From JBMNFI01 sp050949225 (GTDB lineage Bacteria > Bacillota > Dehalobacteriia > UBA4068), in assembly GCA_050949225.1 (NCBI GenBank), contig JBMNFI010000001.1:806001-870000 (forward strand): a stretch of 64,000 nucleotides of DNA. Reading direction: 5' to 3'. Within the stretch, counting starts at the first letter, position 1; every line of letters begins with the position of its first letter. Shown here piece by piece: positions 1-7,863 of this stretch. The notes beneath the pieces are model-generated. The model was not told the DNA's origin. It saw only the letters and a list, made by a program, of their open reading frames with translations, and did not search any database. Made by a program: the position numbers and the translations under genes.

Positions 1-1
1 C

Positions 2-1036
2 GCCAAAAACAATCGTTGGCAAATCAAAGTCCAAAGCGAAGGGGTGAGAAAAACCTTCAACTCCTCCACTCCAGGCAAGAAGGGCAAGATTGAAACAGAG
101 AAAAAAGCGGATAAGTGGCTTGATGGACAGCTGCAAGACAGTGGAAAGAGATTCTCCATCTACTGGGAAGAATTTTTAGCAAGCAAAAAAGGTATCATAG
201 ATGATAAGTATCTTTCCAACCTCAAAGGCTACGGAGAGCTTTATCTTCTGCCTATCCTAAAGCTTAAAAAGATATCCAATATTACCCCACTCGACTGGCA
301 AACTTGTGTTGATACTGTTTATAAGAAAGGGCTATCCGCCAAAACTTGTAAAAACGTAAGAGGCGCCATCACTACTTTTTGCCGATATATGCGTAAACGT
401 AATATCAGCATTGCAGATGCCTCCGATATATCCATTCCAGAGAATGCGCCAATAAAAGAAAAGGTTATTCTTCAACCCCAAAACATCAGAACACTCTTTA
501 CTAAAGACACTGTAATGATCAGAGGCAAAGAAGAACCATGTTTTTTCATCTATTCGTGGCGGTTTATCCTGCTTCTTGGTCTAAGAAGCAGTGAATTGTG
601 CCACCTCGAAAAGAAGGATTTAAGCAACAACCTTCTAAAGATAAGAGGAACAAAGACAAAAGCGGCTAGAAGAAGGGCTATCCTTTCACAAAATATGATG
701 ATGGTGTTAAAGCAACAGCAGGCTATGCTAAAGTCTAAGGGCATCATTTCCCCCTACCTCTTCCCCGATGAGTACGGAGAGAAGTTGACCGCCAGTCATC
801 TTTACAAAAAATGGCGCACATACAGAGAACAACATAACATCGAATCAAACCTCAAAGAGCTTCGGCATACACTTATTTCTATCTCCAAAGCAGATATGCC
901 AGAAGAGCTATTAAAGCTTGTTGTCGGGCACACCAAAAACACCGACACTTTTGGCATCTACGGACACGAAGTCGAAGGTGAATTAGAAAGAGCTGCCGAT
1001 ATATTCGACAGCATCATAAACGAAATCATGAAATAA
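2..1036 (+). CDS. Tyrosine recombinase (integrase), 5' end outside window
   Basis: Phage-type integrase, C-terminal and central part. The frame is open to the left edge: the codons before the first in-window GTG (44) read A-K-N-N-R-W-Q-I-K-V-Q-S-E-G, like an arm-type DNA-binding domain, so the gene starts outside the window and GTG-44 is unlikely to be the start. Catalytic landmarks are the first Arg in GLRSSEL, a K-E-L-R-H box where most relatives have H-x-x-R-H, a VVGH motif and the Tyr nucleophile in GIYGH near the end. It stops 71 bases from the CCA end of tRNA-fMet, a common attachment target, which suggests an integrated element extending left of the window. The family is clear; the element type cannot be told. 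Confidence 0.9.
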   Translation, partial: AKNNRWQIKVQSEGVRKTFNSSTPGKKGKIETEKKADKWLDGQLQDSGKRFSIYWEEFLASKKGIIDDKYLSNLKGYGELYLLPILKLKKISNITPLDWQTCVDTVYKKGLSAKTCKNVRGAITTFCRYMRKRNISIADASDISIPENAPIKEKVILQPQNIRTLFTKDTVMIRGKEEPCFFIYSWRFILLLGLRSSELCHLEKKDLSNNLLKIRGTKTKAARRRAILSQNMMMVLKQQQAMLKSKGIISPYLFPDEYGEKLTASHLYKKWRTYREQHNIESNLKELRHTLISISKADMPEELLKLVVGHTKNTDTFGIYGHEVEGELERAADIFDSIINEIMK

Positions 1037-1039
1037 AAG

Positions 1040-1062
1040 TGGGTGCAAAGATGGGTGCAAAG
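1040..1062. repeat. Tandem 12-bp direct repeat after the integrase
   Basis: TGGGTGCAAAG occurs twice, separated by one A, directly after the integrase stop. Short direct repeats beside an integrase can be recombinase arm sites or part of an att region. This is inference; only the repeat itself is seen. Confidence 0.45.
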
Positions 1063-1071
1063 CCATAAAAG

Positions 1072-1104
1072 AAACCCCTTGCTAGCTGGGCTAACAGGGG
1101 GTTT
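1072..1104. terminator. Intrinsic terminator between integrase and tRNA cluster
   Basis: AAACCCC at 1072 pairs with GGGGTTT ending at 1104, and an inner TAGC/GCTA stem extends the hairpin. On the minus strand it is followed by TTTCTTTT, on the plus strand by GTTTG, so it probably ends the tRNA transcript and may also stop the integrase transcript. Confidence 0.7.
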
Positions 1105-1107
1105 GTT

Positions 1108-1183
<76 letters not shown>

Positions 1184-1188
1184 GCATT

Positions 1189-1273
1189 TGGTGGAGGGGG
1201 ACGGATTCGAACCATCGAAGGCGTTGCCAACAGATTTACAGTCTGCTCCCTTTGGCCTCTCGGGAACCCCTCC
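1189..1273 (-). tRNA. tRNA-Tyr (GTA)
   Basis: 85-nt class II tRNA with long variable arm, encoded CCA, and anticodon GTA in the loop CTGTAAA. It lies 5 bp upstream of tRNA-fMet in the same transcript. Confidence 0.95.
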
Positions 1274-1299
1274 ATAACATAGATAATGCAATAAAACAA

Positions 1300-1375
1300 T
1301 GGAGCCGACGATGGGACTTGAACCCGCAACCTGCTGATTACAAATCAGCTGCTCTGCCAATTGAGCTACGTCGGC
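1300..1375 (-). tRNA. tRNA-Thr (TGT)
   Basis: 76-nt tRNA with encoded CCA, acceptor GCCGACG/CGTCGGC, anticodon TGT in the loop TTTGTAA. First gene of the tRNA cluster. Confidence 0.95.
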
Positions 1376-1406
1376 ATAACTAACTCTTCAAAGACTGACA
1401 AAGTCA

Positions 1407-1435
1407 ATTATACCAACTGAAAGAATACTTGTCAA
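1407..1435 (-). promoter_or_regulatory. Promoter of the tRNA cluster
   Basis: Perfect sigma-A promoter on the minus strand: TTGACA (1430-1435), 17-bp spacer, TATAAT (1407-1412), about 25 bp upstream of the tRNA-Thr 5' end. Expected start near 1400. Confidence 0.9.
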
Positions 1436-1484
1436 GGGCAAGCAAATGTTTTTTATCGCTATTTAAAAACAAAAAATCTTCTTT

Positions 1485-2138
1485 TTAACTGCCCAGTTCA
1501 CGAATCTCTAAATAGCGTTCCAGCTTACGTTTCACACGTTGCAAAGCATTATCAATAGACTTTACATGTCTTTGCAAATCCGCAGCAATCTCTTGGTAAG
1601 ATTTACCTTCCAAATAATACATTAAAACCTTCCACTCCAAAGAGCTAAGAATTTCCCCCATCTTCTCTTCAATATCATCAAATTCCTCACGACTGATAAT
1701 TAGCTCTTCCGGGTCAGTAATTTTAGTACCGGAAATAATATCCAGCAGAGTTCTGTCAGAATCCTCATCATAAATAGGCTTATTTAAAGAAACGTAAGAA
1801 TTTAAGGGGATATGTTTCTGTCTGGTGGCAGTCTTAATAGCTGTAATAATTTGTCTAGTTATACACAGTTCAGCAAAAGCACGAAAAGACGAAAGTTTAT
1901 CACTTTTAAAATCCCGAATGGATTTATAAAGACCAATCATTCCTTCCTGAATAATATCCTCTTTATCAGCACCAATCAGGAAGTACGACCTGGACTTGGC
2001 TCGTACAAAATTTTTATATTTATTAATCAAAAACTCAAGAGCTAGAGCATCACCATTTTTAGCTAATTCTACTATATCTTCATCTGATAAATCAACTAAA
2101 TAATTCACATCAAAGCTTTGGGGATGCATATTCATTTT
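1485..2138 (-). CDS. sigH: RNA polymerase sigma factor SigH
   Basis: Sigma-70 family factor of the SigH (Spo0H) type, which in Bacillota directs early stationary-phase, competence and sporulation transcription. Region 2 is visible as DKEDIIQEGMIGLYKSIRDF and region 4 HTH as YLEGKSYQEIAADL. The position after rlmB is the conserved SigH neighbourhood. An upstream ATG at 2162 lacks a ribosome binding site and would sit very close to the predicted transcription start. ATG 2138 (MNMHPQSFD) follows an AGGATG element, so I prefer it, giving 217 residues. yacP, usual between rlmB and sigH, is absent. Presence of sigH fits a spore-forming ancestry but does not prove sporulation. Confidence 0.88.
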   Translation of the reverse strand, partial: KMNMHPQSFDVNYLVDLSDEDIVELAKNGDALALEFLINKYKNFVRAKSRSYFLIGADKEDIIQEGMIGLYKSIRDFKSDKLSSFRAFAELCITRQIITAIKTATRQKHIPLNSYVSLNKPIYDEDSDRTLLDIISGTKITDPEELIISREEFDDIEEKMGEILSSLEWKVLMYYLEGKSYQEIAADLQRHVKSIDNALQRVKRKLERYLEIRELGS

Positions 2139-2178
2139 GTTCACATCCTGTTTTACATTCATTTATCTATTCTACTAA

Positions 2179-2208
2179 ATTATACTCGACATAAAATCAA
2201 TAAGTCAA
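2179..2208 (-). promoter_or_regulatory. Promoter of sigH
   Basis: TTGACT (2203-2208), 18-bp spacer and TATAAT (2179-2184) on the minus strand. The predicted start near 2172 leaves room for a short leader before ATG 2138. Confidence 0.7.
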
Positions 2209-2271
2209 TAGCGCAAATTGTCAACCAAGTAAAAAAAGGGCAGTCAACTGGCTTTTAAGCGATAAAAATAT

Positions 2272-3006
2272 TTATTTAGCGCACATTCTTTTTTTCATAG
2301 CTTCAAAAATTAAAATTGCCGCAGCGGCAGAAACATTAAGAGAGGAAATCTCGCCACTCATAGGAATTTTTGCCGTAAAATCACACTCCTTCAGTAAAAG
2401 AGGGCCAATTGCCTTGTCCTCTCCACCCAAGACAATTACCAAAGGACCGCTAAAATCAATCTCCCAATAATCCTCTCCATCCAGATCAGCCGCCACCACC
2501 CATAATCCGGCTTCTTTAAGCTCCTTTACCGCTTGTACCAGATTAGAAACCCTGGCCACCGGCAAAAACTCTATAGCACCGGCAGAAACTTTTTCTACCG
2601 TCTGCGTAACCAAAGCTGCGCGTCGTTTGGGTATCACCACTCCATGAGCTCCCGCACAGCAAGCGGTACGGATAATCGCCCCTAAATTGTGAGGATCCTC
2701 CACCCCTGCCAAAAGAACAATTAGAGCCTCCTCACCCTTAGCTTGTGCTGCAGCTAAAATGTCACTGATCTCTACATATTTAATAGCAGCGGCTTGAGCT
2801 ACTACGCCGCGATGATCAGAACCTACCAATTTTTCCAGCTGAACCTTTTCGGACATCACATAAGGAATCCCTCTTTTTTTACATAGAGCCACAATTTTGG
2901 CACTGAAATTCTTTTCTACACCACGGGCTATCAAAACGCGATTAATTTCCCTTCCCGATTTCAGTGCAGACAAAACCTGATTACGTCCACAAATAAACTC
3001 ACTCAT
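2272..3006 (-). CDS. rlmB: 23S rRNA 2'-O-ribose methyltransferase RlmB
   Basis: SpoU/TrmH-family methyltransferase expected to methylate G2251 (E. coli numbering) in the 23S peptidyl-transferase region. At 244 residues it has the normal length: an N-terminal substrate-binding domain (about 1-75) then the SPOUT domain, with motif 1 DPHNLGAIIRTA, motif 2 VLGGEDKAIG and motif 3 MSGEISSLNVSAA, which form the knotted SAM site. The ATG overlaps the thyX stop as ATGA and follows AGAGGGG, showing translational coupling in the cysS-mrnC-thyX-rlmB run. Confidence 0.93.
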   Translation of the reverse strand: MSEFICGRNQVLSALKSGREINRVLIARGVEKNFSAKIVALCKKRGIPYVMSEKVQLEKLVGSDHRGVVAQAAAIKYVEISDILAAAQAKGEEALIVLLAGVEDPHNLGAIIRTACCAGAHGVVIPKRRAALVTQTVEKVSAGAIEFLPVARVSNLVQAVKELKEAGLWVVAADLDGEDYWEIDFSGPLVIVLGGEDKAIGPLLLKECDFTAKIPMSGEISSLNVSAAAAILIFEAMKKRMCAK

Positions 3007-3707
3007 ACTAACCCCTCTACTCGGGAAATAATTTTATCTCCCGTAACCTTACCACAACTTTTTTTACCTTCGTGACAAATGCCTTGCGTCTCACAGGTAG
3101 CCCCGGCAACTGAAAAAACCGTTGGAGCAACATCTTTAACCAAAACCAGCATGCGCTCGGCTAACTCTCTAATCTCCCATTGTGCCCGCCGACAGCAACG
3201 CAGCTCAAAAAAATGCAGTAAACTACGAGCATTCATAGTCACAACCAAATTAGTTGCAGTGGCATTCGGCAATAAATAACGAGCATCCTCTGCCGGCAGC
3301 CCCATCTCTAAAAGACGCTCGTAAGCAGCATAAACATCTTCTATCGCTTTGTCAAAAATATCCTTTGCCTGCTGATTAGCTGCTACAGTTCTTGGCCTGA
3401 CAATCTGTTCCGGCTGATGATTTTTAACATAACGTTGGGATTTTTGACTAAAAGAAGCGCCAATGCGATGCCGCACCAATTGATGTGATAGGGCTCTGCT
3501 CACCCCATCAATAGCAAAGGTAAAAGAAATATGTTCAAAAGGGGAATAATGCCCCATACTAATTAAATTAGAAATAAACTGCGTGGTATTACTATCATCA
3601 AAATCGTCCCTGACCTGAGTTGCTGTTTTTGAAGAATAACAAAGACGAGCAGCAGCAGCTACCAGCTGCTCCGGTTGGGGTGTATAAGTTAGTAAGCTAA
3701 CCTCCAT
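3003..3707 (-). CDS. thyX: Flavin-dependent thymidylate synthase ThyX
   Basis: Converts dUMP to dTMP using FAD, NADPH and methylenetetrahydrofolate. The ThyX signature RHRIGASFSQKSQRY is complete. Start: ATG 3707 (MEVSLLTYT) lies 6 bases after GGAGG, whereas longer upstream starts add an atypical N-terminus that overlaps mrnC; 234 residues results. The start overlaps the mrnC end by 11 bp and the stop overlaps rlmB, so it is translated within the operon. thyX is not part of this cluster in Bacillus; its place between mrnC and rlmB is an insertion relative to that order. No thyA is visible in the window. Confidence 0.93.
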   Translation of the reverse strand: MEVSLLTYTPQPEQLVAAAARLCYSSKTATQVRDDFDDSNTTQFISNLISMGHYSPFEHISFTFAIDGVSRALSHQLVRHRIGASFSQKSQRYVKNHQPEQIVRPRTVAANQQAKDIFDKAIEDVYAAYERLLEMGLPAEDARYLLPNATATNLVVTMNARSLLHFFELRCCRRAQWEIRELAERMLVLVKDVAPTVFSVAGATCETQGICHEGKKSCGKVTGDKIISRVEGLV

Positions 3708-4140
3708 CATGACCCTCCTTATATAACTTATCTGTAATGTTACGCTCACCTGTAGGTAATATTTTATCAAAAAGCCATTCTAAGCGATCGTGTCTACCCA
3801 TCAGATACCAGTAACCAACCAATGCTTCCACCCCTGTAGCACGACGATAATCTCCGACTTTTACATGAGGTGGCTGATGTCCGCTTTTGGCATTGCGCCC
3901 TCTTTTATAAATATCCAGTTCTTCCCCGACAAGTTGAGGTTCGATTTGCGCAGCCAGACGAGCCTGCTCTTCAGCACGCACCTTACTTACCGTTTGCTTA
4001 TGCAAATCATTGGTTCTTAAAAATCCTTGAGCGACAAAATACTCACGCACTCTCAACTCATAGACACCATCACCAATATAGGCCAATGTTAATGCTGGCA
4101 AAAGCCTTGGCTCAACCTTTATTTCATAATTTGCCATCAT
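3697..4140 (-). CDS. mrnC: Mini-ribonuclease III (23S rRNA maturation)
   Basis: Small RNase III-like nuclease without a dsRNA-binding domain; in Bacillus it trims 23S precursor ends. The RNase III signature appears as LAYIGDGVYELRVREYF, then GRNAKSGHQPPH and VEALVGYWYL. The ATG at 4140 overlaps the cysS stop as ATGA, so I choose it over the ATG at 4158; 147 residues. Order cysS-mrnC matches the Bacillus locus. Given the helix-45 insertion in the 23S gene of this window, RNase III-type enzymes here may have an added substrate (inference). Confidence 0.9.
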   Translation of the reverse strand: MMANYEIKVEPRLLPALTLAYIGDGVYELRVREYFVAQGFLRTNDLHKQTVSKVRAEEQARLAAQIEPQLVGEELDIYKRGRNAKSGHQPPHVKVGDYRRATGVEALVGYWYLMGRHDRLEWLFDKILPTGERNITDKLYKEGHDGG

Positions 4141-5546
4141 GGCCGGCTCACTTTCCAATTAGCACCTTGCGGTGTATCCTCTATAATAATATTTATTTCA
4201 TTTAAACCATCACGAATAGCGTCGGCAGTAAGCCAGTCTTTTCTGGCCCGAGCCTCTTGACGAATTTTAATGATCAGCCCCATCAAATCATCTACTAAAT
4301 CATCTGCAGGTGCAGCCTCCGGAATAATCATGCCCAAAACTTGATCAAATTCCTTAAACAACTGTTCAGCATTTGTTAAAGCCTCTTGCGATAATTCTCC
4401 TTTTTGCAAATAGGAGTTAAGCTCACGACAAAAATCAAAAATCACAGCGATAGCCAAGGCTGTATTGAAATCATCATCCATGGCCGCAATAAACTGCTTT
4501 CTGGCCTCTGTAATTTGGGACATTATTTGACTATCCCCATTTCCATTGGCTCTTTTAAGGCCGGCCTGCAATAATTGCCAGCTATTTCTGATCCGTTCCA
4601 GCCCTTTTTTTGCCATCTCCAGTTTATCATCAGCAAAATCAATGGGGCTGCGATAATGAGTAGATAAAAGGTAAAAACGCACCACATCTCCGGAAAATTT
4701 TTTCAAGATATCCCTTAGTAAAAAGAAGTTGCCCAGCGATTTAGACATCTTTTCTGAATCAATCGTAATAAAACCATTATGCAGCCAATAGCGGGCAAAT
4801 CCACCGCCGGAAGCAGCCTTTGATTGAGCAATTTCGTTCTCATGATGCGGAAAAACTAAATCTACTCCCCCACCATGAATATCAAACGTTTCACCCAAAT
4901 ATTTGCAGCTCATCGCTGAACATTCAATATGCCAACCGGGACGCCCCTTGCCCCAAGGACTATCCCAAGCGGGCTCCCCGGGCTTAGCTTCCTTCCAAAG
5001 AACAAAATCTAAAGGATTGTGCTTTTGTTCGCCGGGCGCTACGCGTGCGCCGGCCTTTAAGTCATCAATGTCTTTACCCGAGAGCTTACCATATTCCGGA
5101 AAGGAGTGTACATCAAAATAAACATCTCCGCCGGCCTGATAGGCATGACCATTAGCAATAATTTTTTCCACCGTGGCAATTATTTCTTCAATATGTTCCA
5201 CAACGCGAGGATGAACATCAGCCGGCAACACGTTTAAATGAGCTGCATCCTCCTTATAAGCGCTGATATACTTTTCTGCAATCTCTTTTGCCGTCACATT
5301 TTCTTTGGCGGCACGATCAATGATTTTATCATCTACATCAGTAAAATTTTGCACATAAGTTACTTCATAGCCGCGGTAGATAAAATAGCGGCGGATGGCA
5401 TCAAAGACCACTATCGGGCGAGCATTCCCTAAATGAATATAATTATAGGTGGTAGGGCCACAACAATACATGCTAACTTTTCCCGCCTCTACAGGTTTAA
5501 ATTCTTCCTTTTGGTTATGCAAGGTGTTGTAAACTCTGATTGTCAT
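4137..5546 (-). CDS. cysS: Cysteinyl-tRNA synthetase
   Basis: Class I synthetase of 469 residues. The HIGH-type motif is HLGNARP (residue about 37), preceded by the zinc-ligand Cys in YCCGPTTYN; KMSKS is present as KMSKSLGN; the zinc-site HHENE follows GGVDLVFP. The C-terminal anticodon-binding domain ends about residue 465. The ATG follows AAGGAGG. It lies 12 bp downstream of gltX and overlaps mrnC; cysE, which separates gltX and cysS in Bacillus, is missing. Confidence 0.97.
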   Translation of the reverse strand: MTIRVYNTLHNQKEEFKPVEAGKVSMYCCGPTTYNYIHLGNARPIVVFDAIRRYFIYRGYEVTYVQNFTDVDDKIIDRAAKENVTAKEIAEKYISAYKEDAAHLNVLPADVHPRVVEHIEEIIATVEKIIANGHAYQAGGDVYFDVHSFPEYGKLSGKDIDDLKAGARVAPGEQKHNPLDFVLWKEAKPGEPAWDSPWGKGRPGWHIECSAMSCKYLGETFDIHGGGVDLVFPHHENEIAQSKAASGGGFARYWLHNGFITIDSEKMSKSLGNFFLLRDILKKFSGDVVRFYLLSTHYRSPIDFADDKLEMAKKGLERIRNSWQLLQAGLKRANGNGDSQIMSQITEARKQFIAAMDDDFNTALAIAVIFDFCRELNSYLQKGELSQEALTNAEQLFKEFDQVLGMIIPEAAPADDLVDDLMGLIIKIRQEARARKDWLTADAIRDGLNEINIIIEDTPQGANWKVSRP

Positions 5547-5558
5547 AGATTTTCCTCC

Positions 5559-6989
5559 TTATAAGCTTTCTTTTGCTCCATAATCCTCTAAACGGGCCAA
5601 GGCAATCTCTTTTCCCATTAAGGCGACCAACTTATCCAAATCCGGACCATGACGCATGCCGGTTAAAGCCACCCGCAGCGGCATAAACAATCCGGCACCC
5701 TTAATACCAAGCTCTTTTCCGCAAGCCTTGATAATTTTCTTAATATCGGCAGCCTCAAGCTCTGGAGATTCGAGCACTTTTTCTTTAAATAAGCTAAGTA
5801 AATTAGGAACATGCTCTTCCTTTAAAACGGCGATTGCCTCTTCATCTTCCGGTATGATAGTTGTCCCTTCTATAAGCGGCAGGATTTTTTTGACATCAGA
5901 AAAAACCTCCAAATGATTGATCAAAGTCTGTGCCGCTAAAAGCACCTTTTCCGTCGACCAGGTTGCTGGTAAAAAAGGCTTGATACCTTCAGCTATTTGT
6001 TCTAGTGGTAATTTTCGCAAATACTGGCTATTAATCCAACGCAATTTTTTTACATCAAAAACTGCCGGACTTTTAGAAACCCTTTCCAAAGAAAACTGCT
6101 CTTCCAAATTAGCCAGCGTAAAAATCTCTTCTTCCGCACCGGAGGTCCAACCCAAAAGCGCCAAAAAATTCACTAAAGCCTCCGGTAAATAACCCTCTTT
6201 TTGATAATTAACAACGGAAACCGAACCATGTCTTTTGCTCATTTTACTGCGATCTTCACCAAGAATCAGAGAGATATGCGCATATTGGGGTTTTTCCCAG
6301 CCTAAAGCCTCTAAAATCAATAATTGACGCGGCGTATTAGAAAGATGTTCCTCTCCTCTGATGACATGGGTAATTTTCATCAAGTAATCATCAACGACTA
6401 CAGCAAAATTATAAGTGGGAATCCCTTCAGATTTCATAATAATAAAATCCCCGCCTATTTCATCGCTGGAAAAAACAACTTGTCCGCGCACCAAATCATC
6501 GATTGTCAAATCTTGATGCTGCGGAACTCTAAAACGCAACACCGGCTTTTGGCCTTGTGCCTCTTTAGCGGCTCTTTCTTCAGCAGTAAGTTGAGAGCAC
6601 GTTCCCAGATAATATGGTGTTTGTCCTTGTGCTATTTGTCTCTGTCGCTGCGTCTCTAATTCTGCAGAGCTACAATAGCAAGGGTAGGCATAGTTTTTAT
6701 CTATTAATTCTTGCGCTGTTTTAGCATAAGTATCTAAACGTTCCATTTGCCGATAAGGGGCATACCTTCCCCCCACATCAACGCCTTCATTCCATTCCAG
6801 ACCCAACCAACGTAAAGAATCTTTGATATTTTCTTCTGAATCCAAACTGGAACGCTCTCTATCGGTGTCTTCAATACGTACAATAAAATCGCCGGCAGAT
6901 TTTTTTGCCAACAAATAATTAAATAAAGCCGAACGAGCCCCGCCAATATGTAAGGGACCGGTAGGGCTGGGGGCAAAACGAACTCTCAC
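5559..6989 (-). CDS. gltX: Glutamyl-tRNA synthetase
   Basis: Class I synthetase, 476 residues. HIGH-type motif PLHIGGARSALFNYL at the N-terminus, KMSKR as SKMSKRHGSV, and a Cys-rich zinc-like insert around CYCSSAELE. Starts with GTG, 9 bases after GGAGG. In Bacillota without GlnRS this enzyme is often non-discriminating and also charges tRNA-Gln; the sequence alone does not settle that. First gene of the gltX-cysS-mrnC-thyX-rlmB run. Confidence 0.96.
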   Translation of the reverse strand: MRVRFAPSPTGPLHIGGARSALFNYLLAKKSAGDFIVRIEDTDRERSSLDSEENIKDSLRWLGLEWNEGVDVGGRYAPYRQMERLDTYAKTAQELIDKNYAYPCYCSSAELETQRQRQIAQGQTPYYLGTCSQLTAEERAAKEAQGQKPVLRFRVPQHQDLTIDDLVRGQVVFSSDEIGGDFIIMKSEGIPTYNFAVVVDDYLMKITHVIRGEEHLSNTPRQLLILEALGWEKPQYAHISLILGEDRSKMSKRHGSVSVVNYQKEGYLPEALVNFLALLGWTSGAEEEIFTLANLEEQFSLERVSKSPAVFDVKKLRWINSQYLRKLPLEQIAEGIKPFLPATWSTEKVLLAAQTLINHLEVFSDVKKILPLIEGTTIIPEDEEAIAVLKEEHVPNLLSLFKEKVLESPELEAADIKKIIKACGKELGIKGAGLFMPLRVALTGMRHGPDLDKLVALMGKEIALARLEDYGAKESL

Positions 6990-7024
6990 TAATAATTCCT
7001 CCAGTTTTATGTTATTATTGTCTT

Positions 7025-7033
7025 ATTATATCA
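7025..7033 (-). promoter_or_regulatory. Extended -10 promoter upstream of gltX
   Basis: Minus-strand TGATATAAT, an extended -10 (TGnTATAAT), 36 bp before the gltX GTG. The best -35 is poor (TGTCAT), as expected for an extended -10 promoter. Confidence 0.5.
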
Positions 7034-7152
7034 TATTTTTATAATGATGACAGAATGATTGCTTAATTTTTTTGATCATGTTATCCTAAAAGACAAGACA
7101 TAATAAAAGGATTATACTCATAAAATTAGCAGCATGAAAGGACGGGATATTA

Positions 7153-7863
7153 TTGTTCAGCAGCTTGGCCGCAATGGAGCCATCACATTTAATCTCTGCC
7201 GTGATCTCTATCATAATTCTTGATCTGGTACTTTCCGGAGATAATGCCGCCGTAATTGGCATGGCTATTCGTCATTTACCGCAAGATCTCAGAAAAAAGG
7301 CCGCTACTGTGGGAGCGATGTTGGCCATTGTTCTGCGTATCATCTGTACAATTTTTGCAACCGTTTTATTGACGATCCCCTACTTTTCCCTAGGGGGAGG
7401 AGTGCTTCTGCTTTTTATCGCTGCACATCTTCTGAAAAGCGGACAGGACGATAATGGTGAAGGGGTTAAAGACAGGTCGTCCGATATCAAAAACTCCTTT
7501 TTAAAGGCCGTGGGTATTATTGTGATTGCCGATGCTTCAATGGCCATTGACAACGTTCTTGCCGTGGCCGGAGCCGCTCACGGGCAACCTCTTTTGGTCA
7601 TTTTGGGACTGTTAGTGTCCATCCCGATTCTCATTTTTGCCTCAACTTGGCTGGCCTCTATGATGAAAAAATTCCCAATAATTTTATGGATTGGTGCTGC
7701 CGTCTTGGTTAGAACCGCTCTATCGATGATTATTGAAGAGCGTTCTTGGAGCCTGGCTGAAATGCTGGGCTATCACCTGTCCATACTTTTACCTTTTGCC
7801 ATCGCAGCAATAGTATTGATTTACGGAATAACTAAAATTATTAAACAACGGCGATTACAATGA
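7153..7863 (+). CDS. TerC-family membrane protein, probable Mn2+ exporter
   Basis: Polytopic membrane protein of 236 residues with about seven hydrophobic segments. Two conserved acidic repeats typical of TerC/YjbE proteins are present: SGDNAAVIGMAIRH near residue 28 and DASMAIDNVLAVAGAA near residue 126. TerC relatives export manganese, often to serve secreted metalloenzymes; substrate assignment here is by family only. The start is probably TTG 7153 after AAAGGACGGG; the in-frame ATG at 7174 lacks a binding site. Upstream I see no yybP-ykoY manganese riboswitch. It is the only plus-strand gene in a long minus-strand block and its last 9 bp overlap the convergent gene after it. Confidence 0.82.
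   Translation: MFSSLAAMEPSHLISAVISIIILDLVLSGDNAAVIGMAIRHLPQDLRKKAATVGAMLAIVLRIICTIFATVLLTIPYFSLGGGVLLLFIAAHLLKSGQDDNGEGVKDRSSDIKNSFLKAVGIIVIADASMAIDNVLAVAGAAHGQPLLVILGLLVSIPILIFASTWLASMMKKFPIILWIGAAVLVRTALSMIIEERSWSLAEMLGYHLSILLPFAIAAIVLIYGITKIIKQRRLQ

Noticed and set aside
44..1036. GTG-44 as true start of the integrase
   Set aside because: In-frame sequence upstream to the window edge looks like protein and no ribosome site precedes GTG-44.
7034..7152. yybP-ykoY manganese riboswitch before terC
   Set aside because: TerC relatives can carry it, but no GGGGAGTA-like core or paired loops were found.
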